Shown here: positions 9,464 to 18,807 of the stretch, in pieces | Numbering within the stretch: the stretch's first letter is position 1 | Layout: every line of letters begins with the position of its first letter | Assembly (NCBI RefSeq): GCF_000422445.1 | Contig: NZ_AULU01000022.1 | Location: 1 to 64,000, forward strand | Direction: 5' to 3' | From: Paenibacillus assamensis DSM 18201 | GTDB lineage: Bacteria > Bacillota > Bacilli > Paenibacillales > Paenibacillaceae | DNA: 64,000 bases | Made by a program: the position numbers and the translations under genes | Notes under the pieces: model-generated | What the model saw: the letters and a program-made list of their open reading frames with translations, nothing else | Told to the model about the DNA's origin: nothing | Databases searched by the model: none

Positions 9464-9510
9464 AAAAAGGTGCTTGTTTCATCTGAAAAGATGAGGCAAG
9501 CACCTTTTTT
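9464..9510. terminator. bidirectional terminator between pssA and the minus-strand gene
   Basis: Long hairpin AAAAAGGTGCTTG...CATCT / AGATG...CAAGCACCTTTTTT. A runs on the left and T runs on the right let it serve both the rightward pssA transcript and the leftward gene ending at 9576. Confidence 0.88.
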
Positions 9511-9575
9511 ATTTTTGCATACAAAAGAACCGCTATGCTAATTCGCACAGCGGTCGTTGCAAAAGCGAAAGCTCA

Positions 9576-9971
9576 TTATGACAGGTTAAATATACCTAGT
9601 GTTTGGCACTTCTTAGCCTCATCCTTCACGACATCTTCAAGTTGAATGTCCAGTAAGTTACATAGGGCAGACATATAGAATAGATGCTTTCCTAGCTCAG
9701 AGCGTATCACTTCTGTACAATGCTCACATAATTGACCTTTTACATGGCTCTCCATACTGTGTTTTGCTTCGTGAAGATTCATTTCTTCTTTGTATGGCTG
9801 CCTTTTGGCGTGTAGCTCCAAACAACCGCATTCCGTAATTGCTTTCGTTACAGCACGATTTACAGAAGCATCGGATTGGCCGTATTTGGATAGTACGTCT
9901 AACAAACTGCGATGACGCAACAGCAAATCGGCGACCTGGTCTTGAAATGCTTGCAAGTTGGGAGTGCTCAT
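9576..9971 (-). CDS. small MazG-like helical protein, function unknown
   Basis: A 131-aa soluble, helical protein with no signal peptide. Its C-terminal half (ELGKHLFYMSALCNLLDI, then LEDVVKDEAKK) resembles the second helix pair of MazG-type nucleotide pyrophosphohydrolases. The preceding EXXE metal-binding helix of true MazG is not obvious, so catalysis is doubtful. It has an unusual CGC and CEHC set of cysteines. I recall similar proteins near disA/yacL in other Bacillales but cannot name a function. The start at 9971 is 8 nt after GAGGTGG; a longer frame from 10055 lacks such a site. It is the only minus-strand gene in the left 60 kb and is divergent from the PIN/TRAM gene. Confidence 0.75.
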   Translation of the reverse strand: MSTPNLQAFQDQVADLLLRHRSLLDVLSKYGQSDASVNRAVTKAITECGCLELHAKRQPYKEEMNLHEAKHSMESHVKGQLCEHCTEVIRSELGKHLFYMSALCNLLDIQLEDVVKDEAKKCQTLGIFNLS

Positions 9972-10194
9972 GTGCAATTCCACCTCTATTCTTGTTATGG
10001 TGCCAACCTCTTGTAGTAAGGAGTGGCACGAATCGTTAAGGTTGAACGGATGCATACTACTTCACCATTATAAGACTAATAATTGCCATTTTTCAACTGT
10101 GACTCTTCGTAAAAAGCAAACCGAATGGATTAGGACGTGGCTACTTGGGTCATAATTGTAAAGAATATACATTGGAGCTAGGAGGTGGACGTTC

Positions 10195-11283
10195 ATGATT
10201 AAACGAATTGTGATGATTTTAGCCGGCTTGCTTGGAGCTTGGGGCGGAATGGAATTATACAGCAGCATGTCAGCTCAAACCATGCAGTGGTCAGCAGTAG
10301 CGGGAGGTTGGACGTCAGGTCGAATCATATGGGCCTTTGGGGGCTCGGTAATAGGGATCGTGCTTTGTCAGGCATTCGCTTCTCCTGTTAAGCATTGGTG
10401 GAGTCTATTTCGCCAAAGAGTAGCAGAAATGTCTACACCACATATTTTGATTTATACATGCGGACTTTTAGTAGGTCTCTCTGTGTCGGCGCTGCTGGTG
10501 CCATTATTGAGCCATTTTGGAGTTATAGGTCAGCTTGCTGCAACAATAATTACAGTAGGATGTATGATTGCAGGTGTTCAAATGTCGGCGTGGAAACTGG
10601 ATGAAGCTGCTTCATGGCTAGCATCTGTACGTCTTCCGAAAAAAGGAGAAGATGATCGTTCAAGCACCGATTTTGAAGAGCATAAAATTTTGGATACGAG
10701 TGTTATTATCGATGGACGAATTGCAGACATTTGCAAAACAGGTTTTATCGAAGGGACAATTGTTATACCGGAGTTTGTACTAGAGGAACTGCAGCATATC
10801 GCTGATTCTTCTGACTTGCTTAAACGTAACCGCGGGCGCAGAGGATTAGACATTTTAAACAAAATCCAAAAAGAACTTGAAGTTAGAGTGCTAATTTACG
10901 AAGGCGACTTTGAGGAAATTTCAGAAGTAGACAGCAAGCTTGTTAAGTTAGCAAAACTGTTAAAAGGTAAAGTGGTTACGAATGATTTTAATTTGAATAA
11001 AGTGTGCGAACTTCAAGGGGTATCGGTTCTTAATATTAATGACCTGGCTAATGCTGTTAAACCTGTTGTGCTGCCTGGAGAAGAAATTGTGGTTCAAGTT
11101 ATAAAAGACGGCAAGGAGCATGGGCAAGGTGTTGCTTATCTTGACGATGGTACGATGATTGTTGTTGAAGGTGGACGTGACTATATCGGGACCACGATGG
11201 AGGTACTGGTGACCAGTGTATTGCAGACTTCTGCTGGTCGTATGATATTTGCTAAGCCGAAACTGTTGGAAAAAGCCCAGTAA
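10195..11283 (+). CDS. PIN/TRAM-domain membrane protein (YacL family)
   Basis: Probable membrane-anchored nuclease or RNA-binding protein of the YacL family. Four hydrophobic segments occupy roughly residues 1-140. A PIN domain begins near 163 with [14 protein letters not shown], whose D167 and later acidic residues are the metal-binding set of PIN nucleases. A C-terminal TRAM domain (about 290-355, [21 protein letters not shown]) would bind RNA. At 362 aa it matches the family. AGGAGGTGG precedes the ATG. The next gene, ispD, starts 43 nt downstream, as in Bacillus yacL-ispD. The substrate is not known. Confidence 0.9.
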   Translation: MIKRIVMILAGLLGAWGGMELYSSMSAQTMQWSAVAGGWTSGRIIWAFGGSVIGIVLCQAFASPVKHWWSLFRQRVAEMSTPHILIYTCGLLVGLSVSALLVPLLSHFGVIGQLAATIITVGCMIAGVQMSAWKLDEAASWLASVRLPKKGEDDRSSTDFEEHKILDTSVIIDGRIADICKTGFIEGTIVIPEFVLEELQHIADSSDLLKRNRGRRGLDILNKIQKELEVRVLIYEGDFEEISEVDSKLVKLAKLLKGKVVTNDFNLNKVCELQGVSVLNINDLANAVKPVVLPGEEIVVQVIKDGKEHGQGVAYLDDGTMIVVEGGRDYIGTTMEVLVTSVLQTSAGRMIFAKPKLLEKAQ

Positions 11284-11326
11284 AACAGGTATGATGATGT
11301 TATTATCACCATGGAGGGCGTTAACC

Positions 11327-12019
11327 ATGCAACAAAGTTTCGGAGTTGTTGTTGTAGCGGCAGGTAAAGGGACGCGAATGGGTACTGCGGAAAGTAAGCA
11401 ATTTTTGCTATTGCAGGACAAGCCAGTATTCATTCATACGTTAGAGCGGTTCCAGCAGATGTCTCAATGTGAGGCGATTGTACTTGTCACTTCATCACAT
11501 GACAGTGAACGCTGCCAACATTGGGTTGAGCAATATCAACTGAGTAAAGTAAGAGACATCGTTAACGGTGGTAACGAACGTCAGCATTCTGTATATGCGG
11601 GATTGCAGGCAGCTAAGGCGCGGGGTGTTCAAATTGTGCTCATCCATGATGGGGTTCGTCCTTTTGTGGAAGAGCAGCATGTTCTTGCTTGCTGCCAAGG
11701 CGCAGTTGAACATCGTGCTGCTGTGCTGGGTGTGCCTGTTAAAGATACGATTAAACAAGTGGACGCAGCTGGAGTCATTACGGCTACCCCAGATCGGAGC
11801 AGCTTGTGGGCGATTCAAACCCCACAAGCTTTTCGTCTTGAGGATGTAATCAGAGCTCATGATGAAGCGAATGCTGCGAACAGACTTGGCACCGATGATG
11901 CAGTTCTCGTTGAGCAGATTGGTATTCCTGTTCATGTTGTGGAAGGCAGCTACACCAATATTAAGCTGACTACTCCAGAGGATTTGGATTGGGCGGAATG
12001 GTGGCTTGAGCGTCGCTAA
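11327..12019 (+). CDS. ispD: 2-C-methyl-D-erythritol 4-phosphate cytidylyltransferase
   Basis: Third step of the non-mevalonate isoprenoid pathway: MEP + CTP to CDP-methylerythritol. The nucleotidyltransferase signature VVVAAGKGTRMG lies at residues 8-19, with VNGGNERQHSVYAGL and the C-terminal NIKLTTPEDL motifs of IspD also present. 230 aa, the family's normal length. The start at 11327 follows GGAGGG by 8 nt and places the P-loop-like motif at the usual distance; the frame extends upstream to 11249 only by overlapping the previous gene. It is followed by ispF, the pathway's fifth enzyme. Confidence 0.96.
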   Translation: MQQSFGVVVVAAGKGTRMGTAESKQFLLLQDKPVFIHTLERFQQMSQCEAIVLVTSSHDSERCQHWVEQYQLSKVRDIVNGGNERQHSVYAGLQAAKARGVQIVLIHDGVRPFVEEQHVLACCQGAVEHRAAVLGVPVKDTIKQVDAAGVITATPDRSSLWAIQTPQAFRLEDVIRAHDEANAANRLGTDDAVLVEQIGIPVHVVEGSYTNIKLTTPEDLDWAEWWLERR

Positions 12020-12113
12020 ATAGGGAAAAGGAGCAATCGTTTTCTCTTCTAGGCTGTAAAAGTGAATTAGCAATTGTATGTAAACATTTATCAGGTTAAG
12101 GGAGAGGGACACG

Positions 12114-12587
12114 ATGATTCGAGTAGGACAAGGTTTCGATGTTCACCAGCTAGTAGAAGGTCGCCCATGTATTATTGGAGGCGTTCATATTCCATACGAA
12201 AAGGGATTGCTTGGCCATTCTGATGCAGATGTATTGCTGCACACGGTTAGTGACGCAGTGCTTGGCGCGCTGGGACTAGGCGATATCGGTAAACATTTTC
12301 CGGATACGGACCCTGCCTTTAAAGATGCAGATAGTATGAAGTTGATGGAGCATGTGTGGAATTTGGCTAAAGAGCGTGGTTATCGTCTAGGTAATGTAGA
12401 CTGCACGATTATCGCTCAGGCCCCTAAAATGCTGCCGCATATTCCGGCAATGGTTGAGAACTTAGCTCGTGTACTAGAAGCGGAGACTTCTCAAGTTAAT
12501 GTGAAGGCGACGACTACCGAAAAGTTAGGTTTCACAGGTAGAGGCGAAGGGATTGCTGCGCAAGCGGTTATCTGTCTTGTCCGCTAA
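12114..12587 (+). CDS. ispF: 2-C-methyl-D-erythritol 2,4-cyclodiphosphate synthase
   Basis: Cyclises CDP-ME 2-phosphate with loss of CMP in the MEP isoprenoid pathway; works as a homotrimer with a zinc site. Zinc ligands D9 and H11 are visible in GQGFDVHQL, and the [10 protein letters not shown] segment supplies the third (His) ligand. The C-terminus has the conserved [18 protein letters not shown] motif. 157 aa, typical. The ATG follows GGGAGAGGGA. It lies 94 nt after ispD, with which it probably shares a transcript. Confidence 0.97.
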   Translation: MIRVGQGFDVHQLVEGRPCIIGGVHIPYEKGLLGHSDADVLLHTVSDAVLGALGLGDIGKHFPDTDPAFKDADSMKLMEHVWNLAKERGYRLGNVDCTIIAQAPKMLPHIPAMVENLARVLEAETSQVNVKATTTEKLGFTGRGEGIAAQAVICLVR

Positions 12588-12644
12588 GACAGCGGTATGA
12601 TATGATGGTACGATGAAAATAAGGCATATTGTGAGGGATACATA

Positions 12645-14105
12645 ATGACAAAAGACATCCGCGTCCGGTATGCACCTAGTCCTACAGGACACTTGCATAT
12701 TGGTAATGCACGTACAGCGTTATTCAACTATTTATTCGCTCGCCGTCATGGCGGGAAGTTCATCGTTCGTATTGAAGATACAGACGTGAAGCGTAATGTA
12801 GCTGGCGGAGAAGAAAGCCAGTTCAAATATATGAAATGGCTCGGCATCGAGTGGGATGAGAGTATTGATGTTGGCGGCGACTTCGGTCCATATCGCCAGA
12901 CTGAGCGTTTGGAAACGTACCGTAAGTATGCGCAAGATCTTATGGATCGCGGTCATGCTTTTAAATGTTACTGTACGGAATCGGAGCTTGAAAAAGAGCG
13001 CGATGCTCAAATGGAGCGCGGCGAGACGCCTAAGTACGCTGGTACTTGCCGTCATTTAACAGCTGATGATCACGCTCGTCTTGAAGCAGAAGGCCGTGAG
13101 TCAAGCATTCGTTTCTTAGTACCAGTAGGTCGTTCGTACACATTTGATGATGTTGTAAAAGGCGAGATTACGTTCGAGTCCGATACAACGGGAGACTGGG
13201 TTATCATTAAGAAAGACGGTATTGCGACGTACAACTTTGCTGTCGTTGTTGATGATTATGAGATGAAAATGTCTCACGTTCTCCGTGGAGAGGATCATAT
13301 TACGAATACGCTTCGTCAGTTGATGATTTATGAAGCGCTTGGTTGGGAACCTCCAATATTCGGACATATGACACTTATCGTAAATGAAAATCGCAAGAAG
13401 CTTAGTAAGCGCGACGAGTCGATCGTTCAGTTTATTGAGCAATATGACCAACTTGGCTATTTGCCAGAAGCAATGTTCAATTTCATCGTATTGCTTGGTT
13501 GGTCTCCAGAAGGCGAAGAAGAGATGTTCTCGCGTGAAGAGCTTATCCAAATTTTCGATGCAAACCGTCTCTCTAAGAGTCCTGCTGTGTTCGATACGAA
13601 CAAGCTGAAGCACTTAAACAACTTGTATATGAAAAAAGCAGACCCGGACCGCATTGCGGACATGTCTATTCCGCATCTTCAGAAAGCAGGAAAGCTGCCT
13701 GAATCGCTTAGCGAAGAACAAGCGGCATGGGCAAAAGCGCTCGTGAAGCTTTATCAGGAGCAGATGAACTGTGCTTCGGATATCGTGGAATTGTCTGATT
13801 TGTTCTTCCGCGATGAATTAGTAATCGACGAGGAAGCACAAGCAGTATTGTCCGAGGAACAAGTGCCAACTGTACTTGCAGCTTTGCATGGTAAGTTGGA
13901 AGCGGCATCCGCTTGGGATGTTGAAACGGTAAAAGGTGCATTGAAAGAAGTACAGAAGGAAACTGGTGCAAAAGGCAAAGGGTTGTTTATGCCTGTGCGC
14001 GTAGCGGTTTCTGGACAAATGCACGGTCGTGATTTGAATGAGACGATTATTTTGCTTGGTCGTGAAACGGTATTGAAGCGCCTGCAAAATGGTGTATCTG
14101 CATAA
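12645..14105 (+). CDS. gltX: glutamyl-tRNA synthetase
   Basis: Class I synthetase charging tRNA-Glu (and in Firmicutes usually tRNA-Gln, which is then amidated). The HIGH motif appears as HIGN within [11 protein letters not shown] (12-21) and KMSKS as KLSKR (252-256). The C-terminal anticodon-binding domain is all-helical. 486 aa, the expected size of a bacterial non-discriminating GluRS. The ATG follows GAGGG. It lies 57 nt after ispF and is separated from cysE by a new promoter and a T-box leader, so its own expression is not under that T-box. Confidence 0.97.
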   Translation: MTKDIRVRYAPSPTGHLHIGNARTALFNYLFARRHGGKFIVRIEDTDVKRNVAGGEESQFKYMKWLGIEWDESIDVGGDFGPYRQTERLETYRKYAQDLMDRGHAFKCYCTESELEKERDAQMERGETPKYAGTCRHLTADDHARLEAEGRESSIRFLVPVGRSYTFDDVVKGEITFESDTTGDWVIIKKDGIATYNFAVVVDDYEMKMSHVLRGEDHITNTLRQLMIYEALGWEPPIFGHMTLIVNENRKKLSKRDESIVQFIEQYDQLGYLPEAMFNFIVLLGWSPEGEEEMFSREELIQIFDANRLSKSPAVFDTNKLKHLNNLYMKKADPDRIADMSIPHLQKAGKLPESLSEEQAAWAKALVKLYQEQMNCASDIVELSDLFFRDELVIDEEAQAVLSEEQVPTVLAALHGKLEAASAWDVETVKGALKEVQKETGAKGKGLFMPVRVAVSGQMHGRDLNETIILLGRETVLKRLQNGVSA

Positions 14106-14130
14106 TTCACTGGCTTTCGCAATCCTAGGA

Positions 14131-14160
14131 TTGTCAAGATAAGATCATTTCTCGTATACT
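14131..14160 (+). promoter_or_regulatory. sigma-A promoter of the cysE-cysS operon
   Basis: TTGTCA (14131-14136), 18-bp spacer, TATACT (14155-14160). The expected start near 14167 lies about 40 nt before T-box Stem I. Confidence 0.75.
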
Positions 14161-14204
14161 GATGTATACATGAAAAGAAATAGTATGAATAATTGAAATA
14201 GCGT

Positions 14205-14487
14205 TGAACGGGAGAGTATACAAGTAAATGGCATGTCCAGAGAGGGTCTATTACGAAGCATGTTTCGTAAGGTGTAAATGACCTCATGTTAATTGTATGC
14301 ATTGCACCCGGAAGCTTCATTTTTGATATAAGCCATCTTTTAATTTAAAGAGAAAGGCTTAAGGTAAAGAATGACGAGTCGTTCACGTTACAGAACGCAG
14401 GAGTGGGATTGGTGAGTTATCTCCGATCCAAACAGAGTGGAACCACGCGTCGCGTCTCTGTAGCATAGCTACAGGGGCGTTTTTTTA
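14205..14487 (+). ncRNA. T-box leader, cysteine-responsive
   Basis: All parts of a T-box riboswitch can be placed. Stem I base is CGGG (14209-14212) with CCCG (14307-14310). The AGAGTA side of the specifier loop is followed by TACAA (14219-14223) paired with TTGTA (14293-14297). The specifier is best read as TGC (Cys) at 14303-14305 followed by A. The AGAGAGGG bulge lies near 14240. The T-box core AGAGTGGAACCACGCG is at 14434-14449. UGGA there would pair with a tRNA ending U-CCA, the usual tRNA-Cys discriminator. A terminator ends the leader. Uncharged tRNA-Cys should switch on cysE and cysS. Confidence 0.95.
14453..14487 (+). terminator. T-box regulated terminator
   Basis: Eleven-base-pair hairpin CGTCTCTGTAG / CTACAGGGGCG (two G-U pairs) followed by eight T. 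Its 5' side abuts the T-box core, so antitermination by uncharged tRNA would disrupt it. Confidence 0.93.
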
Positions 14488-14533
14488 TGACCAACCATAC
14501 AAAATGGCGGTTCAGGGGGAGAATGTACAAATT

Positions 14534-15292
14534 ATGGGACGTATACGAAAGCTAATCCAGTCCGACATACAGACAGTATTCGAGAATGATCCAGCTGCAC
14601 GTAGTAAGTTCGAAGTTGTGTTTACCTACTCAGGATTGCATGCGATATGGGCTCATCGAGTTGCACATTGGTTTTTTAGACGCCGCTGGTTTACGGTTGC
14701 TCGGATGATTTCTCAAGTGAGCCGATTTATGACCGGAATTGAAATACACCCAGGCGCTTCGATCGGAGAGAGGTTGTTTATTGACCACGGTATGGGAGTT
14801 GTCATCGGGGAAACCTGTATTATCGGTGATGATGTTGTTATTTATCAAGGGGTTACTCTTGGTGGTACGGGAAAAGAAAAGGGCAAACGTCATCCTACAA
14901 TCGGAGACAATGTTGTTATCGGTTCCGGTGCGAAAGTGCTTGGTTCTTTTACAGTAGGGGATAATTCTAATATAGGTGCGAATTCACTTGTGCTGAGAGA
15001 AGTACCATCCAATTGTACAGTGGTAGGTAATCCGGGGCGGATCGTTAAGCAAAATGGAATTAAAATTGATCGTTTGAATCATACACAGCTGCCTGACCCT
15101 GTTATCGATATGCTCCGTTCCATGGAAGAGGAGATAACTGGATTGAAGACGGAACTTGAACGGATGCGCCAGCATATACAAGTGAACAGCTCGGGGTCTT
15201 CGGTGAATGACGCGAGACATGAGAAAACGATTAAACAGTCAATGAATAGTAGTACGGGACAACCCGACTTGAAGGAGGTAAAGCAGATATGA
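14534..15292 (+). CDS. cysE: serine O-acetyltransferase
   Basis: Acetylates L-serine with acetyl-CoA, giving O-acetylserine for cysteine synthesis. The N-terminal helical part has [10 protein letters not shown] and [12 protein letters not shown]. The left-handed beta-helix of hexapeptide repeats runs about residues 65-175 and includes [20 protein letters not shown] and [19 protein letters not shown], the catalytic histidine region. The C-terminal tail is longer than in B. subtilis and predicted helical. The start at 14534 follows AGGGGGAG; an in-frame ATG at 14504 lies only 17 nt after the T-box terminator with no ribosome binding site. First gene of the Cys T-box operon; overlaps cysS by 4 nt. 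252 aa. Confidence 0.96.
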   Translation: MGRIRKLIQSDIQTVFENDPAARSKFEVVFTYSGLHAIWAHRVAHWFFRRRWFTVARMISQVSRFMTGIEIHPGASIGERLFIDHGMGVVIGETCIIGDDVVIYQGVTLGGTGKEKGKRHPTIGDNVVIGSGAKVLGSFTVGDNSNIGANSLVLREVPSNCTVVGNPGRIVKQNGIKIDRLNHTQLPDPVIDMLRSMEEEITGLKTELERMRQHIQVNSSGSSVNDARHEKTIKQSMNSSTGQPDLKEVKQI

Positions 15293-16731
15293 CGCTTAAC
15301 ATATTTAATACGATGACACGTGAGAAGGAGCTTTTCACACCGCAAAAAGCGGGTGAAGTAAAGATGTATGTGTGCGGTCCAACTGTGTACAACTATATTC
15401 ATATTGGTAATGCAAGGCCAGCTATGGTGTTCGATGTGGTACGTCGTTATCTGGAGACAATCGGATACGATGTACAATATGTAATGAACTTTACAGATGT
15501 AGATGACAAACTGATTACGAAGTCTCAAGAGTTGAGCGTGACGGTTAATGAAGTAGCTGACACCTATATCGAAGCTTACTTAGAAGATTGCGATGCCCTT
15601 GGTATTCGTCGTGCAACAATGAATCCGCGTGTGACAGAGCATATTCAAGAAATTATTGAGTTCATCTCCAAATTAGTGGAGACAGACTTTGCTTATGAGT
15701 CCGGTGGAGATGTTTATTTCCGCACGAAGCAGTTTGAGGAGTACGGTAAACTATCTCATCAAAAGATCGATGAATTGCAGTTCGGTATTCGGATCGAAGT
15801 GGATAAGCGCAAGGAAAGTCAAGAAGACTTTGTACTTTGGAAAGCCGCTAAGCCAGGTGAAATTTCATGGAGTAGTCCATGGGGAGAAGGTCGTCCTGGC
15901 TGGCATATCGAATGCTCGGCAATGGCTCGTCGCTACCTTGGTGACACGCTTGACATACATGGCGGCGGTAAAGATTTAACGTTCCCACACCATGAGTGCG
16001 AAGTAGCGCAGTCCGAGGCAGTAACAGGCAAGCCTTTGGCTAACGTATGGATGCATAATGGTTATATTAATATGGATAATGAAAAAATGTCGAAGTCGCT
16101 TGGAAACGGTGTGCTTGTTAGAGAATTAGTTAAGGCATATAAGCCAAATGCACTTCGCTACTTTATTTTAGCTACTCATTACCGTAACCCGTTGAATTTC
16201 TCGGCTGAAGCGATACAACAGGCGGAGAAATCGGTCGAGCGCCTAGAAAATGCAGTAGCGAATGTGAAGCATGCTTTGCAATCGCTTGGCGTATCTGTTC
16301 ATGATGAAGCGGGCGATGTATCTAGCCATGGAGAGCCAAATGAAGAGCTGCAAGCTAAGCTGGCAAACATTCTTGAAACATTCGACGCGAAGATGCAGGA
16401 TGATTTCAACACGGCCGATGCGATAACAGCGATGTTTGAGTGGGCTACAGAAGCAAATGTGTGGGTACAGCAGCAGGCACAAGCTAATACGCTGCAAGCA
16501 GCTGATCTGCTTGCACTCATTGATGCATTCGATGCAATGAATGAAGTGCTAGGAATTGTAGTAGAACAAGAAGAATTGCTCGATGCAGAAATTGATCAGT
16601 TGATTCAAGAACGAATCGAAGCTCGCCAGTCAAAAAATTGGGCTCGTGCAGATGAGATTCGCGATTTGTTAACGGCGCGTGGTATTGTACTTGAAGATAC
16701 ACCGCAAGGTGTTCGCTGGAAGCGGGCATGA
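15289..16731 (+). CDS. cysS: cysteinyl-tRNA synthetase
   Basis: Class I synthetase joining cysteine to tRNA-Cys. C29 in YVCGPTVYN, together with a Cys in GWHIECSAM and the HHECE segment, forms the zinc site that selects cysteine. HIGH appears as HIGN (38-41) and KMSKS is exact (266-270). The C-terminal helical domain binds the tRNA. 480 aa, standard. Its ATG overlaps the cysE stop (ATGA), showing translational coupling; both the supplier of cysteine precursor and its user are thus under one tRNA-Cys sensor. Confidence 0.97.
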   Translation: MTLNIFNTMTREKELFTPQKAGEVKMYVCGPTVYNYIHIGNARPAMVFDVVRRYLETIGYDVQYVMNFTDVDDKLITKSQELSVTVNEVADTYIEAYLEDCDALGIRRATMNPRVTEHIQEIIEFISKLVETDFAYESGGDVYFRTKQFEEYGKLSHQKIDELQFGIRIEVDKRKESQEDFVLWKAAKPGEISWSSPWGEGRPGWHIECSAMARRYLGDTLDIHGGGKDLTFPHHECEVAQSEAVTGKPLANVWMHNGYINMDNEKMSKSLGNGVLVRELVKAYKPNALRYFILATHYRNPLNFSAEAIQQAEKSVERLENAVANVKHALQSLGVSVHDEAGDVSSHGEPNEELQAKLANILETFDAKMQDDFNTADAITAMFEWATEANVWVQQQAQANTLQAADLLALIDAFDAMNEVLGIVVEQEELLDAEIDQLIQERIEARQSKNWARADEIRDLLTARGIVLEDTPQGVRWKRA

Positions 16732-16748
16732 AAGGAGTGCAGTTGACG

Positions 16749-17249
16749 ATGGTAGATGAGCAGCAACAGCAAGAACGTCAGCTGGGACAGGTAGAAGCGG
16801 GACAGTTGGATTGGCTGTTCCCTTATCGTCCTTCTAAGGATACAAAGCAGCTTAATCCAATTGTACTTGCGTACATCGGAGATGCGGTATACGAGATGGC
16901 TGTGCGCCAATATGTGATATCACAGGCAAACCATCGGCCAAATCATATGCATCGTGAGTCGATTAAGCTGGTTTCTGCTAAGGCGCAAGCTCGTAATTTA
17001 CAAAAACTTGTACCGTTTTTGTCTGAAGAAGAGGCAGATGTCGTACGGCAAGGACGAAATACGAAATCTAATGTACCAAAGAGTGCTAACGTAAATGAAT
17101 ATCGGCAAGCTACAGCGTTAGAAGCTTTGTTTGGGTTTTTGTATTACGAGAAGCGGGTGGAACGGCTCCGTGAATTAGTGGAACTGATGATGTCTGAAGA
17201 GGATGGTTCTGTTAAGGAACCAGCCGTCGTTCTCGATGACAGTAAATAG
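16749..17249 (+). CDS. mrnC: Mini-ribonuclease III (23S rRNA maturation)
   Basis: RNase III-like nuclease without a double-strand-RNA-binding domain; in B. subtilis it trims 23S rRNA termini. The sequence LAYIGDAVYEMAVRQY carries the catalytic-helix D/E residues, and the SAKAQARNLQKL and EYRQATALEALFGFLYY segments match the family. About 166 aa. The start is uncertain: ATG 16728 overlaps the cysS stop, TTG 16743 and ATG 16749 follow AAAGGAG; 16749 is preferred for spacing. The acidic-glutamine N-terminus is not conserved. Confidence 0.92.
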   Translation: MVDEQQQQERQLGQVEAGQLDWLFPYRPSKDTKQLNPIVLAYIGDAVYEMAVRQYVISQANHRPNHMHRESIKLVSAKAQARNLQKLVPFLSEEEADVVRQGRNTKSNVPKSANVNEYRQATALEALFGFLYYEKRVERLRELVELMMSEEDGSVKEPAVVLDDSK

Positions 17250-17313
17250 AGAAAAAATGATTTGAAATGCTAAGTTAACTTAGAACGATGTAATAGCTAG
17301 GAGGATATACACG

Positions 17314-18057
17314 ATGGAAGAACAAGAACTTATTGCCGGGAAGCACTCCGTTACAGAGGCGCTTCGCTCCGGTCGAACGATCAATAAAATATGGATTGCT
17401 GAGCAGGCGCAAAAACATTTAACACAGCCGATTATTGCGGAAGCGAAAAAAGCAGGTGTTGTCGTTCAGTTTGTAGATAAGCGCAAGCTCGATCAAATGG
17501 CTGAAGGTGTACAGCATCAAGGTGTAGTCGCTCAAGTTGCGGCATATGCTTATTTCGAAGTGGACGAGCTGTTGGCTCGTGCAGAAGAGCGCGGAGAGAA
17601 GCCGTTTTTGCTTATTTTGGATGAGATAGAGGATCCTCATAATTTAGGTTCTATTTTACGTTCAGCTGACTGTACAGGAGTTCACGGGGTCATTATTCCG
17701 AAGCGTCGCTCTGTTGGTTTGACGGCTACCGTATCGAAAATTTCCGCGGGTGCTGTTGAATATGTACCAGTAGCGCGAGTGACGAACTTAGCATCAACTA
17801 TCGCAGATTTAAAAGAGCGTGGAGTTTGGGTCGTTGGAACAGATGTGTCAGCACGTGAAGAGATATATGACACGAATGTGTTTGACTCTCCAGTTGCACT
17901 TGTAATTGGCAATGAGAATAAGGGAATGGGACGTCTTATCCGCGAATCTTGCGACGTATTGCTGAAGCTTCCGATGGCTGGACAGATAAACTCTTTGAAT
18001 GCGTCGGTTGCAGCGGGAATATTCATGTATGAGGTTGTGCGTCATCGCCGGGGGTGA
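17314..18057 (+). CDS. rlmB: 23S rRNA 2'-O-methyltransferase, RlmB/TrmH type
   Basis: SpoU-class methyltransferase; the E. coli homologue methylates G2251 of 23S rRNA. The N-terminal substrate-binding domain contains IAGKHSVTEALRSG. The knotted SPOUT catalytic domain contains DEIEDPHNLGSILRSAD, the NENKGMGRLIRESCD motif and PMAGQINSLNASVAAG at the SAM-binding knot. 247 aa. The ATG follows TAGGAGG. In the order mrnC-rlmB-rae1 it belongs to a cluster of ribosome-related genes carried behind cysS. The exact target nucleotide here is inferred. Confidence 0.93.
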   Translation: MEEQELIAGKHSVTEALRSGRTINKIWIAEQAQKHLTQPIIAEAKKAGVVVQFVDKRKLDQMAEGVQHQGVVAQVAAYAYFEVDELLARAEERGEKPFLLILDEIEDPHNLGSILRSADCTGVHGVIIPKRRSVGLTATVSKISAGAVEYVPVARVTNLASTIADLKERGVWVVGTDVSAREEIYDTNVFDSPVALVIGNENKGMGRLIRESCDVLLKLPMAGQINSLNASVAAGIFMYEVVRHRRG

Positions 18058-18062
18058 CCTTT

Positions 18063-18605
18063 ATGGCACAACAGTCTGATTATCGTGATGTATTGCTTGT
18101 TGACGGCTACAATATGATTGGAGCATGGTCAAATTTGAAGCAGCTGGCTGATCAAAATTTGGAGGAAGCTCGCAATCGGTTGCTGGATATGCTTGCTGAC
18201 TATCAGGCTTATTCGGGGCGTCGAGTTATTACTGTATTCGATGCCTATCGAGTACCTGGGCTAGGGGCTTCCTACAAGCAAGGCGATGTGAACATAACAT
18301 TTACAAAGGAAAAAGAAACAGCCGATGAATGTATAGAGCGTCTTGTAGCTGAGCTCAAACATCGGCGCCGGGCGATCTATGTAGCCACTTCAGATATGAC
18401 GGAGCAAAATGTAGCATTTGCTCAAGGAGCTTTGCGAGTTTCTGCACGTGAATTACAGCTCGTCATTCAACAAGCTCGTCAAGAAGTACAGGTTCATATT
18501 CGCGATCAAGCTCTCTATCCTGTGAAGCGTAATCCATTAGAAGAGAAGCTTAGTCTCGATGTTTTGTTAAAGCTAGAGCAGCTTAGGCGTGGTAAATCGA
18601 AATAA
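18063..18605 (+). CDS. rae1: Rae1 (YacP), ribosome-associated endoribonuclease, NYN/PIN domain
   Basis: Family member of B. subtilis Rae1, which cuts mRNA in the ribosomal A site. The NYN-type catalytic start DVLLVDGYNMIGAW carries the first metal-binding aspartate. Further acidic positions are in VITVFDAYRV and VATSDMTEQNVAFAQGAL. 180 aa. The ATG at 18063 follows GGGGGTG by 6 nt; a GTG at 18054 overlapping the rlmB stop is also possible. End of the cysE operon as far as can be seen; sigH has its own promoter. Confidence 0.92.
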   Translation: MAQQSDYRDVLLVDGYNMIGAWSNLKQLADQNLEEARNRLLDMLADYQAYSGRRVITVFDAYRVPGLGASYKQGDVNITFTKEKETADECIERLVAELKHRRRAIYVATSDMTEQNVAFAQGALRVSARELQLVIQQARQEVQVHIRDQALYPVKRNPLEEKLSLDVLLKLEQLRRGKSK

Positions 18606-18721
18606 ACAGCACTATAGTAAATGAGCAAATATTTGACCTACTTGGTAGGTAGTTTCAATAGTTTCCAGTTGATCTTTAAAGTGAAAGTGTTTTTTTCGCA
18701 TGGGATCAAGCTTTCTCGCGG

Positions 18722-18750
18722 TTGACGGTATACCAACTATTCTATATACT
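18722..18750 (+). promoter_or_regulatory. sigma-A promoter of sigH
   Basis: TTGACG (18722-18727), 17-bp spacer, TATACT (18745-18750). The start near 18757 leaves a leader of about 50 nt before the GTG start codon. The promoter lies inside an upstream extension of the reading frame, which argues against that extension being translated. In B. subtilis sigH is repressed by AbrB; no AbrB site can be recognised by eye. Confidence 0.8.
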
Positions 18751-18807
18751 AAATCTATCATTTGTGATGTAACGGGTGGATTGCGTTGCAGGCCGGAGGG
18801 ATTGCTA

